A stretch of 64,000 nucleotides of DNA, taken from Phylloscopus collybita. Lineage: Eukaryota; Chordata; Aves; Passeriformes; Phylloscopidae. The notes beneath the pieces are model-generated. The model made no database searches. It saw only the letters and a list, made by a program, of their open reading frames with translations, and was not told where the DNA came from. The stretch is taken from contig JAJNNQ010000139.1 in NCBI GenBank assembly GCA_027886175.1, forward strand, positions 1-64,000. Reading direction: 5' to 3'. Numbering within the stretch: the stretch's first letter is position 1; every line of letters starts with the position of its first letter. Of the stretch, positions 51,101 through 61,709 are shown in pieces. A program made the translations under genes and the position numbers.

Positions 51101-52914
51101 GCAGAAGCCTAGTGGTAGACGCAAGTCATTAGACACGAACGCTGGCCCATTTCCATGGGAAACCAAAGTCTCCACTCCAGGTTCCTGATGTGAGTTTGTA
51201 GGAGGCCTTTGGCACTACAAGAGCAGACAAACTTCCATCTGGTGGTTGATTGCATCGAGGAGATATCCTCATTTGTATGGAATTTCAGATGGCAGAAGCC
51301 CAGTGGCAGGCAGACAGCATTAGACACGAACAATGGACCTTTTCCATGGGAAATCAAAGTCTCCACCCTAGGTTCCTGATGGCAGTTTGTAGGAGGCCTT
51401 TGGAAATACAAGGGCAGAGAAACTTCCATCTGGTGTTAGGTTGTAGCTGGGAGATATACTCATTTTTATGGAATTTTAGTGGAATTTTAGTAGGCAGAAT
51501 CCCAGCAGCATGTAGACAGAATTAGACATGAATAGTGGCCCATTTCCATAGGAAACCAAAGTCTCCAACCCATGATCCTGATGTCATTTTCTAGGAGGCC
51601 TCTGGCACTACAAGAGGGGACAAACTTCCAATTGGTGGCATATTGCATCTGGGAGATATCCTCATTTGTATGTAATTTTAGTACCCATAAGCCCAGTGGC
51701 AGGCAGACAGCATTAGACACGAACGGTGGCCCTTTTCCAGGGGAAACCAAAGTCTCCGCCCCAGGTTCCTGATGACAATTTGTAGGAGGCCTTTGGAATT
51801 ACAAGGGCAGACAAACTTCTATCTGGTGGTAGATTGCACCTGGGAGATATCCTCATTTGTATAGAATTTTAGTGGAATTTTAGTAGGCATAAGCCCAGTG
51901 GCAGGCAGACAGCATTAGACACGAACAAGGGACCTTTTCCAAGGGAAACCAAAGTCTCCACCTCACGTTCCTGATGTCAGTTTGTAGGAGGGCTTTGGAA
52001 CTACAAGGGCAGACAAACTTCCATCTGGTGGTAGATTGCACCTGGGAGATATCCTCATTTGTGAGGAATTTCAGAAGGCATAACCCCAGTGGCAGGCAGA
52101 TAGCATTAGACACGAACGGTGCCCTTTTCCATGGGAAACCAAAGTCTCCATCCCACGTTCCTGATGTCAGTCATTAAGAGGCGAATGGAACTACAAGGGC
52201 AGAAAAATTTCCATCTGGTGGTAGATTGGACCTGGGAGATATCGCCATTTGTATGGAATTTTAGTGGTATTTTAGTAGGCAGAAGTCCAGCGGCAGGCAG
52301 ACAGCATTACACACGAACGCTGGCCAATATCCATGGGAAACCAAAGTCTCCAACCCAGGCTCCTCATGTCAGTTTGTAGGAGGCCTTTGGCATTAAAAGG
52401 GCAGACAAACTTCCATCTGGTGGTTGATTGCATCGGCGAGATATGCTCATTTGTATGGGATTTCAGAAGGCAGAAGCCAAGTGGCACGCAGACAGCATTG
52501 GACAGGAACAGTGGCCCATTTCCATGGGAAACCAAAATCTCCACCCCACGTTGCTGATGTCTCATTGTAGGAGGCGTTTTCCAATATAAGGGCAGAAAAA
52601 CTTCCATCTGGTTGTAGATTGCACCTGGGAGATATCCTCATTTCTATGGAATTTTAGTGGAATTTTAGTAGGAAGAAACCCAGTGGCAGGCAGACAGCAT
52701 TAGACACGAACAATGGCCCATTTCTATGGGAAACCAAAGCCTCCACTCCGGGTTCCGGGTGTCATTTTGTAGGAGGCCTTTGGAACTACAAGGGCAGACA
52801 AAGTTCCGTCTTGTGTTTGATTGCATCTAGGAGATACCCTCATTTGTATGGAATTTCAGCAGGCAGAAGCCCAGTGGCAGGCAGACAGCATTAGTCGCGA
52901 ACGGTGGCCCTTTT
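48200..52914 (+). repeat. HOR unit H11, truncated: M1-M24 only
   Basis: Monomers M1 to M24 are present in order (M24 starts at 52,724), but M25-M27 are missing and the next monomer is an M2. Private changes are more numerous than in H4-H10: ggctctacagg near 48,451, ggtttcgaatg near 49,420, cattaaacagg near 49,950, ttccaaggg near 51,940 and gacaggaac near 52,503. M17 (51,344-51,545) is type B, and M16 has acaaacttcc as in H7. The last monomer is patchy: it has tgcatctaggag, which resembles M1, followed by M24-like ataccctc. Confidence 0.9.
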
Positions 52915-53711
52915 CCATGGGAAACCAAAGTCTCCACCTCAGGTTCTTGATGTCAATTTGTAGGAAGCCTTTGGCTCTTCAGGGGCAGACAAACTTCCAT
53001 CTGGTGGTAGATTGCACCTGGGAGACATCCTCATTTGTATAGAATTTTAGTGGAATTTTAGTCGGCATAAGCCCAGTGTCTCGCAGACAGCATTAGACAC
53101 GAACTGTGGTCCATTTCCTTGGGAAACCAAAGTCTCCATCTCACGTGCCTGATGTCAGTTTGTAGGAGGCCTTTGGCACTACAAGGGCAGATAAACTTCC
53201 AACTGGTGGTAGATTCCGTGCGGGAGATATCCTCATTTGAATGGAATTTCAGCAGGCATAACCCCAGTGGCAGGCAGACAGCATTAGACACAAACGGTGG
53301 TCCTTTTCCATGGGAAACCGAAGTCTGTACCCCACGTTCCTGATATTAGTTTGTAAGAGGCCTTTGGAAGTACAAGGGCAGAAAAACTTCCATCTGGTGG
53401 TAGATTGCACCTGGGAGATATCCACATTTTTATGGAATTTCAGTGGTATTAAAGTAGGCAGAAATCCAGCAGCAGGCAGACTGCTTTACACACGAACGCT
53501 GGCCCATATCCATGGGAAACCAAAGTGTCCACTCCAGGCTCCTCATGTCAGTTTATAGAAGGCCTTTGGAAATACAAGGGCAGAAAAACTTATATCTGGC
53601 GGTAGACTGCACCCGGGAGATGTCTTCATTTGTATGGAATTTCAGTGGAATTTTCGTAGGTAGAAGCCCAATGGCCGACAGACATTATTAGACACAAACG
53701 GTGGCCCATTT
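52915..53711 (+). repeat. Terminal HOR block M2-M5
   Basis: Four monomers start at 52,915, 53,117, 53,308 and 53,510 and match M2, M3, M4 and M5. They lack some bases fixed in the main array. M2 here has ccatgggaaacc and ccacctcagg instead of ccatggtaaacc and ccgcctcagg. M3 has cacgtgcc and tttgaatgg instead of cacatgcc and tttgtgagg. The HOR order stops at the next monomer, so this is the edge of the homogenised array. Confidence 0.85.
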
Positions 53712-56428
53712 CCATGAGAAACCAAAGTCTCCACCCCAGGTTCCTGATGTCAGTTTTTAGGAGGCCTTTGGCACTAGAAGGGCAAACAAACTTCCAACTG
53801 GTGGGAGATTCCATCTGGGAAATATCCTCATTTGTGAGGAATTTCAGTAGGCATAACTCCAGTGGCAGGCAGACAGCATTAGACACGAACAGTGGCCCTT
53901 TTCCATGGGAAACCAAAATCTCCACCCCATGTTGCTGATGTCACTTTGTAGGAGGCGTTTTCCAATATAAGGGCAGAGAAACTTCCATCTGGTTGTAGAT
54001 TGCACCTGGGAGATATCCTCATTTCTATGGAGTTTTAGTGGAATTTTAGTAGGAAGAAGCATAGTGGCAGGCAGACAGCATTAGACACGAACAATGGCCC
54101 ATTTTTATGGGAAACCAAAGTCTCCACCCCACGTTCCTGATGTCCGTTTCTAGGAGGCCTTTGACACTACAAAGGTAGACAAACTTCCGTCTGGTGGTTG
54201 ATTGCATCGGGGAGATATCCTCATTTGTATGGAACTTCAGCAGGTAGAAGCCCAGTGGCAGGCAGACAGCATTAGACATGAACGGTGGCCCTTTTCCCAT
54301 GGGCAGCCAAAGTCTCCAAGCCACGTTCCTGATGTCAGGTTTTAGGAGGCCTTTGGCAGTACAAGGGCAAACAAACTTCCGTCTGGTGGCTGATTGCATC
54401 GGGGAGATATCCTCATTTGTATGGAATTTCAGCAGGTAGAAGCCCAGTGGCAGGCAGACAGCATTAGACACGAACGGTGGCCCTTTTCCATGGGAAAACA
54501 AAGTCTCCAACCCAGGCTCCTGATGTCAGTTTGTAGGAGGCCTTTGGCATAAAAAGGGCAGACAAACTTCCATCTGGTGGGAAATTGCATTTGGGAGATA
54601 TCCTCATTTGTAGGTAATTTTGGTAGGCTTCTGCCCACTGGCAGGCAGACAGCATTAGACACGAACAGTGGCCCCTTTCCATGGAAAAACAAATTATCCA
54701 TCCTATGTTCCTGATGTCAGTTTTTAGGAGGCTTTTGGCACTGCAAGGGCTGACAAACTTCCACCTGGTGGTAGATTGCACCTGGGACTTATCAGCATTT
54801 GTATGGAACTGCAGCAGTCATAACCACAGTGCCAGGCAGACAGCATTAGACACGAACGGTGGCCCTTTTCCATGGGAAACCAAAGTCTACGCCCCAGGTT
54901 CCTGATGTTAATTTGTAGGAAGCCTTTAACACTACAAGGGCAGACAAACTTCCATCTGGTGGTAGATTGCACCTGGGAGGTATCCTCATTTGTATGGAAT
55001 TTTAGTGGAATTTTAGTAGGCATAAGCCCAGTATCTGGCAGACAGCATTACACACGAACAGTGGCCCTTTTCCATGGGAAACCAAAATCTCCACCCCATG
55101 TTGCTGATGTCACTTTGTAGGAGACGTTTTCCAATATAAGGGCAGAGAAACTTCCATCTGGTTGTAGATTGCACCTGGGAGATATCCTCATTTTTATGGA
55201 GTTTTAGTGGAATTTTAGTAGGAAGAAACCCCGTGGCAGGCAGACAGCATTAGACAAGAAAAATGGCCCATTTGATGGAAAACCAAAGTCTCCACCCCTC
55301 GTTCCTTTTGTCCGTTTCTAGGAGGCCTTTGGCACTACAAGGGCAGACAAACTTCCGTCTGGTGGTTGATTGCATCGTTGAGATATCCTCATTTTTATGG
55401 AATTTCATCAGGTAGAAGCCCAGTGGCAGGCAGACAGCATTAGAGAGGAACGGTGGCCCTTTTCCATGGGAAAACAAAGTCTCCAACCAGGCTCCTGATG
55501 TCAGTTTTTAGTAGGCCTTTGGCATTAAAAGGGCAGACAAACTTCCATCTGGTGGGAAATTTTGTTAGGGAGATATCCTCATTTGTATGTAATTTCAGTA
55601 GTCATAATCCCAGTGGCAAGGAGACAGCATTAAACAAAAAGGGTGCACCTTTTCCATGGGAAACCAAAGCCTCCTTTCCAGAATCCTGATGTCAGTTTGT
55701 AGGAGGCCTTTGGCATTACAAGGGCAGACAAACTATCATCTGGTGGTAGACTCTATCTGGGAGATATCCTCATTTGTACGGGATTTTACTAGGCATAATC
55801 CCAGTGGCAGTCACATAGCATTAGACACAAACGGTGGCCCATTTCCATGGGAAAACAAAGTCTCCACCCCACGTTCCTGATGTCAATTTATAGAAGGCGT
55901 TTGGAACTACAAGGGCAGAAAAACTTCCATCTGGTGGTAGATTGCACCTGGGAGATATCCTCATTTCTCTGGAATTTTATTGGAATTTTATTACGAAGAT
56001 CCCCAGTGGCAGGCAGACAGCTTTAGACACGAACGGTGGCCCGTTTTTATGGGAAACCAAAGTCTCCACCCCACGTTCCTGATGTCCGTTACTAGGAGGC
56101 CTTCGGCAGTACAAGGGTAGACAAACTTCCACCTGGTGGTAGATTGCTCCTGGGAGATATCCTCATTTGTATGGACCTTCAGCAGTCATAACCACAGTGC
56201 CAGGCAGACAGCATGAGACAGGAACGGTGGTCCTTTTCCTAGGGAAACCAAAGTCTCCACACCACGTTCCCGATGTCAGGTTTTAGTAGGCCATTGACAG
56301 TACAAGGGCAGAAAAACTTCCGTCTGGTGGTTGATTGCATCGGGAAGATATCCACATTTGTATGGAATTTCAGCAGATAGAAGCCCAGTGGCAGGCAGAC
56401 AGCATTAGACACGAACGGTGGCCCTTTT

Positions 56429-57607
56429 CCATGGGAAAACAAAGTCTCCAACCCAGGCTCCTGATGTCAGTTTGTAGGAGGCCTTTGGCACTCCAAGGGC
56501 AGACAAACCTCCATCTCGTGGTGGATCGCACCTCGTAGATGTCCTTATTTGTATGGAATTTTAGTGGTATTTTAGTACTCAGAAGCCCAGTTGCAGACAG
56601 AGAGCATTAAACATGAACGGTGGGCCTTTTCCATAGGAAACCAAAGTCTCCAGGCCAGGTTCCGAATGTCAGTATAAAGGAGGCCTTTGGCACTGCAAGA
56701 GCAGACAAACTTCCATCTGGTGGCATATTGCATCTGGGAGATATCCTCATTTGTATGGAACTTCAGCAGTCATAACCACAGTGCCAGGCAGACAGCATTA
56801 AACAGGAACGGTGGTCCTTTTCCATGGGAAACCAAAGTCTCCACCCTAGGTTTCTGATGGCAGTTTGTAGGAGGCCTTTGGAAACATAAGGGCAGAGAAA
56901 CTTCCATCTGGTGTTAGTTTGCACCTGGGAGATATTCGCATTTGTATGGAATTTTAGAGGAATTTTAGTAGGCAGAATCCCAGCGGCAGGCAGACAGAAT
57001 TAGACATGAATAGTGGCCCATTTCCATGGGAAACCAAAGTCTCCACCCCAGGTTCCTGATGTCATTTTCTAGGAGGCCTCTGGCACTACAAGACGAGACA
57101 AACTTCCAACTGGTGGCATATTGCATCTGGGAGATATCCTCATTTGTATGTAATTTTAGTAGGCATAAGCCCAGTGGCAGGCAGACAGCATTAGACAGGA
57201 ACCGTGGCCCTTTGCCATGGGAAACCAAAGTCTCCACCCCAGCTTCTTGATGTCAATTTGTAGGAAGCCTTTTGCTCTACAGGGGGAGACAAACTTCCAT
57301 TTGGTGGTAGATTGCACGTGAGAAACATCTTCAATGGTATAGAATTTTATTGGAATTTTAATAGGCAGAAGCCTTGTGGCAGGCAAACATCATTAGACAC
57401 GAACGCTGGCCCATTTCCATGGGAAACCAAAGTCTCCACTCCAGGTTCCTGATGTCAGTTTGTAGGAGGCCTTTGGCACTACAAGGGTAGACAAAGTTCC
57501 ACCTGGTGGTTGATTGCATTGAGGAGATATCCTCATTTGTATGGAATTTCAGCAGGCAGAAGATCAGTGGCAGGCAGACAGCATAGGACACGAACGGTGG
57601 ACCTTTT
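56429..57607 (+). repeat. Diverged block colinear with HOR monomers M6-M11
   Basis: Six consecutive flank monomers (starts 56429, 56631, 56822, 57024, 57215, 57417) follow the order M6, M7, M8, M9, M10, M11 with the same L S L S L S length pattern. Shared private words include gatcgcacctcgtagatg (M6), ccgaatgtcagtataaagg (M7), ggaaacataagggcagag (M8) and gacgagac (M9). M7-M9 are almost identical to the HOR copies. M10 and M11 are clearly more diverged. The monomer before 56,429 is not M5-like, so homology starts abruptly on the left and fades on the right. Confidence 0.8.
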
Positions 57608-59429
57608 TCATGGGAAACCGAAGTCTCCACCCCACGTTCCTGATGTCAGTTTTTAGGTGGCCTTTGGCACTACAAGGGCAAACAAACTTCGAACTGGTGG
57701 TAGATTCTATCTGGGAGATAGCCTCATTTGTGAGGAATTTCAGCAGGCGTAACCCAGTGGCAGGCAGACAGCATTAGACACGAACGGTTGCCCTTTTCCA
57801 TGGAAAAACCAATTATGCATCCTATGTTCCTGATGTCAGTTTTTAGGAGGCCATTGGCGCTACACTGGCAGACAAATTTCCATCTGGCGGTAGATTGCAC
57901 CTCGGAGATGTCCTCATTTGTACGGAATTTTAGTGGTATTTTAGTACTCAGAAGGCCAGTGGCAGACAGACAGCATTAAACATAAACGGTGGGCCTTTTC
58001 CATAGGAAACCGAAGTCTCCAGGCCAGGTTCCGAATGTCAGTTTGAAGGAGGCCTTTGGCACTGCAAGAGCAGACAAACTTCCATCTGGTGGCATATTGC
58101 ATCTGGGAGATAGCCTCATTTGTATGTAATTTTAGTAGCCATAATCCCAGTGGCAAGCAGACAGCATTAGACACGAACGGTGGCCCTTTTCCATGGGAAA
58201 CCAAAGTCTCAACCCCAGGTTCCTGATGTCAGTTTGAAGGAGGCCTTTGGCAGTACAAAGGCAGACCACGTTCCGTCTGGTGGTTGATTGCATCGAGGAG
58301 ATATCCTCATTTCTATGGAATTTCAACAGGCAGAAGCTCAGTGGCAGGCAGACAGCATTAGACACGAACAGTGGAACTTTTCCATTGGAAACCAAAGTCT
58401 CCACCTCACGTTCCTGATGTCAGTTTGTAGGAGGCCTTTGGAACTACAAGGGCAGACAAACTTCCGTCAGGTGGTAGATTGCACCTGGGAGATATCCTCA
58501 TTTGTAGAGAATTTTATTGGAATTCTAGTAGGCATAAGCCAAGTGGCTGGCAGAGAGCATTAGACACAAACGGTGGCCCATTTCCTTGGGAAACCAAAGT
58601 TTCCATCTCACGTTCCTGATGTCAGTTTGTAGGAGGCCTTTGGTACTACAAGGGCAGACATACTTCTATCTTGTGGTTGATTGCATCGCAGAGATATCCT
58701 CATTTTTATGGAACTTCAGCAGTCATAACCACTGTACCAGGCAGACAGCATTAGACAGGAACAGTGGTCTTTTTCCATGGGAAACCAAAGTCTCCACACT
58801 ACGTTCCCAATATCAGGTTTTAGGAGGTCTTTTGCAGTACATGGGAAGACAAACTTCCGTCTGTTGGTTTATTTCATCGGGGAGATATCCTCATTTGTAT
58901 GGAATTTCAGCAGGCAGAAGCCCAGTGGCAGGCAGAGAGCATTAGACACAAATGGTGGCCCTTTTCCATGGGAAACCGAAGTCTCCAACCCAGGCTTCTG
59001 ATGTCGGTTTTCAGGAGGCCTTTGGCATTAAAAGTGTAGACAAACATCCATCTGGTGGGAAATTGCATTTGGGAGATATCCTCATACGTATGGAATTTTA
59101 GTAGGCATATACCCACTGGCAGGCAGCAGCATTAGACATGAACAATGGGCCTTTTCCATGGAAAAACAAATTATCCATCCTCACGTTCCTGATGTCATGT
59201 TTTAGGAGGCCTTTGGCACTACAAGAGCAGACAAACTTCCACGTGGTGGTAGATTGCACCTGAGAGATATTCTCATTTGTAAAGAATTTTAGACGAATTT
59301 TAGTACGCAGATTCCAAGCGGCAGGCAGACAGAATTAGACATGAATAGTGGCCCTTTTCCAGGGGAAATGAAAGTCTGCAGGCCAGGTTCCTGATGTCAG
59401 TTTTTAGGAGGCCTTTTGCACTACAAGAA

Positions 59430-60157
59430 CAGACAAACTTCCAACTGGTGGCATATTGCATCTTGGAGATATCCTCATTTGTATGTAATTTCTGTAGCCA
59501 TAAGCCCAGTGGCCGGCAGACAGCATTAGACACGAACGGTGGCCCTTTTCCATGGGAAACCGAATTCTCCACTCCAGGCTCCTGATGTCTATTTGTAGGA
59601 GGCCTTTGGCACCACAGGGGCAGACAAACTTCCGTCAGGTGGTTGATTGCATCGGAGAGATTTCCCAATTTCTTTGGAATTTCAGCAGGCAGAAGCCCAG
59701 TGGCAGGCAGACAGCATTAGACATGAACGCTGGCCCTTTTCCATGGGAAAACAAAGTCTCCACCCCTGATTCCTGATGTCAGTTTTTTAGGAGGGCTTTG
59801 GTACTACAAGGGCAGAGAATCTTCTATCTGGTTGTAGATTGCACCTGGGAGATATCCTCATTTCTATGGAATTTTAGTGGAATTTTAATAGGAAGAAGCC
59901 CAGTGGCAAGCAGACAGCATTACACACGAACGGTGGCCCATTTGTATGGGAAACCAAAGTGGCCACTCCCGGTTCCTGATGTCAGTTTTTAGGAGGCCTT
60001 TGCCACTACAAGGGCAGGCAAACTTCCTTCTGGTGGTAAATTGCATCTGTGAGATATGCTCATTTGTATGGAGATTTAGCAGGCATATGCCCAGTGGCAG
60101 GCACACAGCATTAGGCATGAACAGTGCCCTATTCCACGGGAAACCAAATTATACATC
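59430..60157 (+). repeat. Flank segmental duplication, copy 1
   Basis: This segment matches 60,982-61,709 at an offset of 1,552-1,553 bp. Shared rare words are atttctgtagccataagc, ccgaattctccactccagg, agagatttcc and ggaagaagcccagtggcaag. After subtracting the LTR plus one target-site copy (374 bp), the offset is about 1,178 bp, which is six monomers. Confidence 0.75.
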
Positions 60158-60163
60158 CTACGT
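60158..60163 (+). repeat. Left target-site duplication of the LTR
   Basis: The hexamer ctacgt lies immediately before the tgtgg start of the LTR and is repeated immediately after its aaca end. It belongs to the satellite monomer (phase of the usual ccacgttcctgatg word). Confidence 0.85.
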
Positions 60164-60372
60164 TGTGGAGAGAATGTGAATTGGAAGGGACAGACTGCGT
60201 TTGCGGAAGACGAATCGGGTTGTAACGCGAAGCAGGGCCAGGCACATCCCTCTCCAGAGATAACCTTTATCTCAAGGTCACAGACCCCTCTCTCTTTCCT
60301 TGCATACCAGTACTTTTCCACTACCCTTAAGAAACTAGTAAGACCCCCTATGACGTAGCGAAACCCAGAAGG

Positions 60373-60380
60373 TACTTAAA
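60373..60380 (+). promoter_or_regulatory. TATA-like element in LTR U3
   Basis: The octamer tacttaaa lies 23 bp upstream of the aataaa signal, the usual place for the TATA box of a short-R retroviral LTR. It differs from a canonical TATA box, and whether it is active is unknown. Confidence 0.5.
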
Positions 60381-60395
60381 CCCTGTGTTTTAGAT

Positions 60396-60401
60396 AATAA
60401 A
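60396..60401 (+). promoter_or_regulatory. LTR polyadenylation signal AATAAA
   Basis: There is an exact aataaa hexamer followed by cgcttttgacc. Its position just before the presumed R region matches alpharetrovirus LTRs, where the signal overlaps the U3/R border. Confidence 0.7.
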
Positions 60402-60531
60402 CGCTTTTGACCAAACACATCACATTGGTGTTAACTGAGTCATTTGCCCGAACCCCACGCTCGCAGCTCGTGGTGGTCGTGTCTTCAATTAAACCCAGGC
60501 CACCAAGGCGATGGCTGAATAAGCCGCAACA

Positions 60532-60537
60532 CTACGT
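60532..60537 (+). repeat. Right target-site duplication of the LTR
   Basis: This is the second copy of ctacgt, directly after the LTR end. The satellite monomer resumes in register here: ctacgttt, then tttataggagccctttgg. The corresponding uninterrupted monomer is visible at 61,711, where the word is ctatgt. Confidence 0.85.
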
Positions 60538-60981
60538 TTAAGAAGAGAGTTTATAGGAGCCCTTTGGCACTACAAGGGCAGAGAAACTTCAAACCGGGAG
60601 TAGATTGCACCTGCGAGATATTCTCAATTTTATAGAATTTTAGAGGAATTTCGGTCCGCCGAATCCCACCTGCAGGCACACAGAATTAGACATGAATAGC
60701 GGCCTTTTCCAGGGGAAACCAAAGTCTCCAGGCCAGGTTCCTGATGTCAGCTTTTAGGAGGCCTTTTGCACTACAAGAACAGACAAACTTCCGACTGGTG
60801 GCATATTGCATCTTGGAGATATCCTCATTTGTATGGAATTAGAGTGGAATTAAAGTAGGCAGAAGCCCAGTGGCAAGTAGACAGCATTAAACACCAACGG
60901 TGGCCCATTTCCATGGGAAACCAAAGTCTCCACCCCACGTTCATGATGTCCGTTTCTAGGAGGCCTTTGGAACTACAAGAG

Positions 60982-61709
60982 CAGACAAACTTCCAACTGG
61001 TGGCATATTGTATCTGGGAGATATCCTCATTTGTATGTAATTTCTGTAGCCATAAGCCCAGTGGCCGGCAGACAGCATTAGACACGAACGGTGGCCCTTT
61101 TCCATGGGAAACCGAATTCTCCACTCCAGGCTCCTGATGTCAATTTGTAGGAGGCCTTTGGCACTACAGGGGCAGACAAACTTCCATCAACTGGTTGATT
61201 GCATCGGAGAGATTTCCAAATATCTTTGGAATTTCAGCAGGCAGAAGCCCAGTGGCAGGCAGACAGCATTAGACGTGAACGCTGGCCCTTTTCCATGGGA
61301 AAACAAAGTCTCCACCCCTGGTTCCTGATGTCAGTTTTTTAGGAGGGCTTTGGTACTACAAGGGCAGAGAATCTTCCATCTGGTTGTGGATTGCACCTAG
61401 GAGATATCCTCATTTCTATGGAATTTTAGTGGAATTTTAATAGGAAGAAGCCCAGTGGCAAGCAGACAGCATTACACACGAACGATGGCCCATTTTCATG
61501 GGAAACCAAAGTCGCCACTCCCGGTTCCTGATGTCAGTTTTTAGGAGGTTTTTGCCACTACAAGGGCAGGCAAACTTCCATCTGGTGGTAAATTGCATCT
61601 GCGAGATATCCTCATTTGTATGGAATTTTAGCAGGCATACGCCCAGTGGCAGGCACACAGCATTTGGCATGAACAGTGGCCCTTTTCCATGGGAAACAAA
61701 ATTATCCAT
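60982..61709 (+). repeat. Flank segmental duplication, copy 2 (LTR-free)
   Basis: This is the partner of 59,430-60,157. Because this copy continues through the equivalent of the LTR site without interruption, it acts as a paralogous empty site and supports the LTR borders. The copies differ by scattered substitutions and one 1-bp indel near 60,130. Confidence 0.75.

Larger units (their letters stand above)
53712..60157 (+). repeat. Divergent monomeric satellite, array flank (left of LTR)
   Basis: About 34 monomers of 190-203 bp lie in the same orientation and phase as the HOR, but without its order. Landmarks fall at 53712, 53903, 54105, 54297, 54488, 54679, 54870, 55072, 55273, 55464, 55654, 55845, 56047, 56238, 56429 and so on. 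Divergence is mostly by substitution. The regular S-L alternation is lost and S monomers outnumber L monomers. Some HOR-related pairs recur, such as M13-M14-like monomers at 54,488-54,869 and again at 58,966-59,358. The longest open frame (minus strand, 54,046-54,510, 154 codons) only spans satellite monomers. I find no gene here. Confidence 0.9.
60164..60531 (+). mobile_element. Solo LTR, class II / alpharetrovirus-like endogenous retrovirus (368 bp)
   Basis: This is the only non-satellite DNA in the window. It begins tgtggagag and ends gccgcaaca, the usual TG...CA retroviral ends, and is flanked by a perfect 6-bp direct repeat. It contains a TATA-like tacttaaa at 60,373, an aataaa signal at 60,396, and then a cacattggtgttaactg segment from 60,421. 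From memory, avian sarcoma-leukosis LTRs have a very similar order (TATTTAAG, AATAAACGCC, a short R, then CACATTGGTGT). By that comparison U3 is about 60,164-60,402, R about 60,403-60,422 and U5 about 60,423-60,531. The length and 6-bp duplication also fit alpha- or beta-type retroviruses. No internal region or primer-binding site is present, so it is a solo LTR left by LTR-LTR recombination. The exact family is not identified. Confidence 0.85.

Noticed and set aside
1..53711. Regularly spaced repeats as a possible CRISPR array
   Set aside because: The whole 191-202-bp period is repeated, with no unique spacers and no cas-like genes. It is a tandem satellite.
54046..54510. Longest open frame, 154 codons on the minus strand, and many 60-126-codon frames on both strands
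   Set aside because: All lie in satellite monomers, recur with every monomer copy, overlap each other on both strands, and end at stop codons fixed in the monomer (for example in ttttag). An S+L pair is 393 bp, a multiple of three, so frames pass through two monomers by arithmetic. No known domain is visible.
60176..60358. 60-codon plus-strand frame inside the LTR
   Set aside because: It lies in U3 of a solo LTR, is short, shows no recognisable protein, and LTRs of this size are not expected to code.
60164..60531. A DNA transposon or SINE as the origin of the non-satellite insert
   Set aside because: It has no terminal inverted repeats beyond tgt/aca, no A-tail and no pol III box pattern seen. 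TG...CA ends, a 6-bp duplication and the AATAAA position fit an LTR better.
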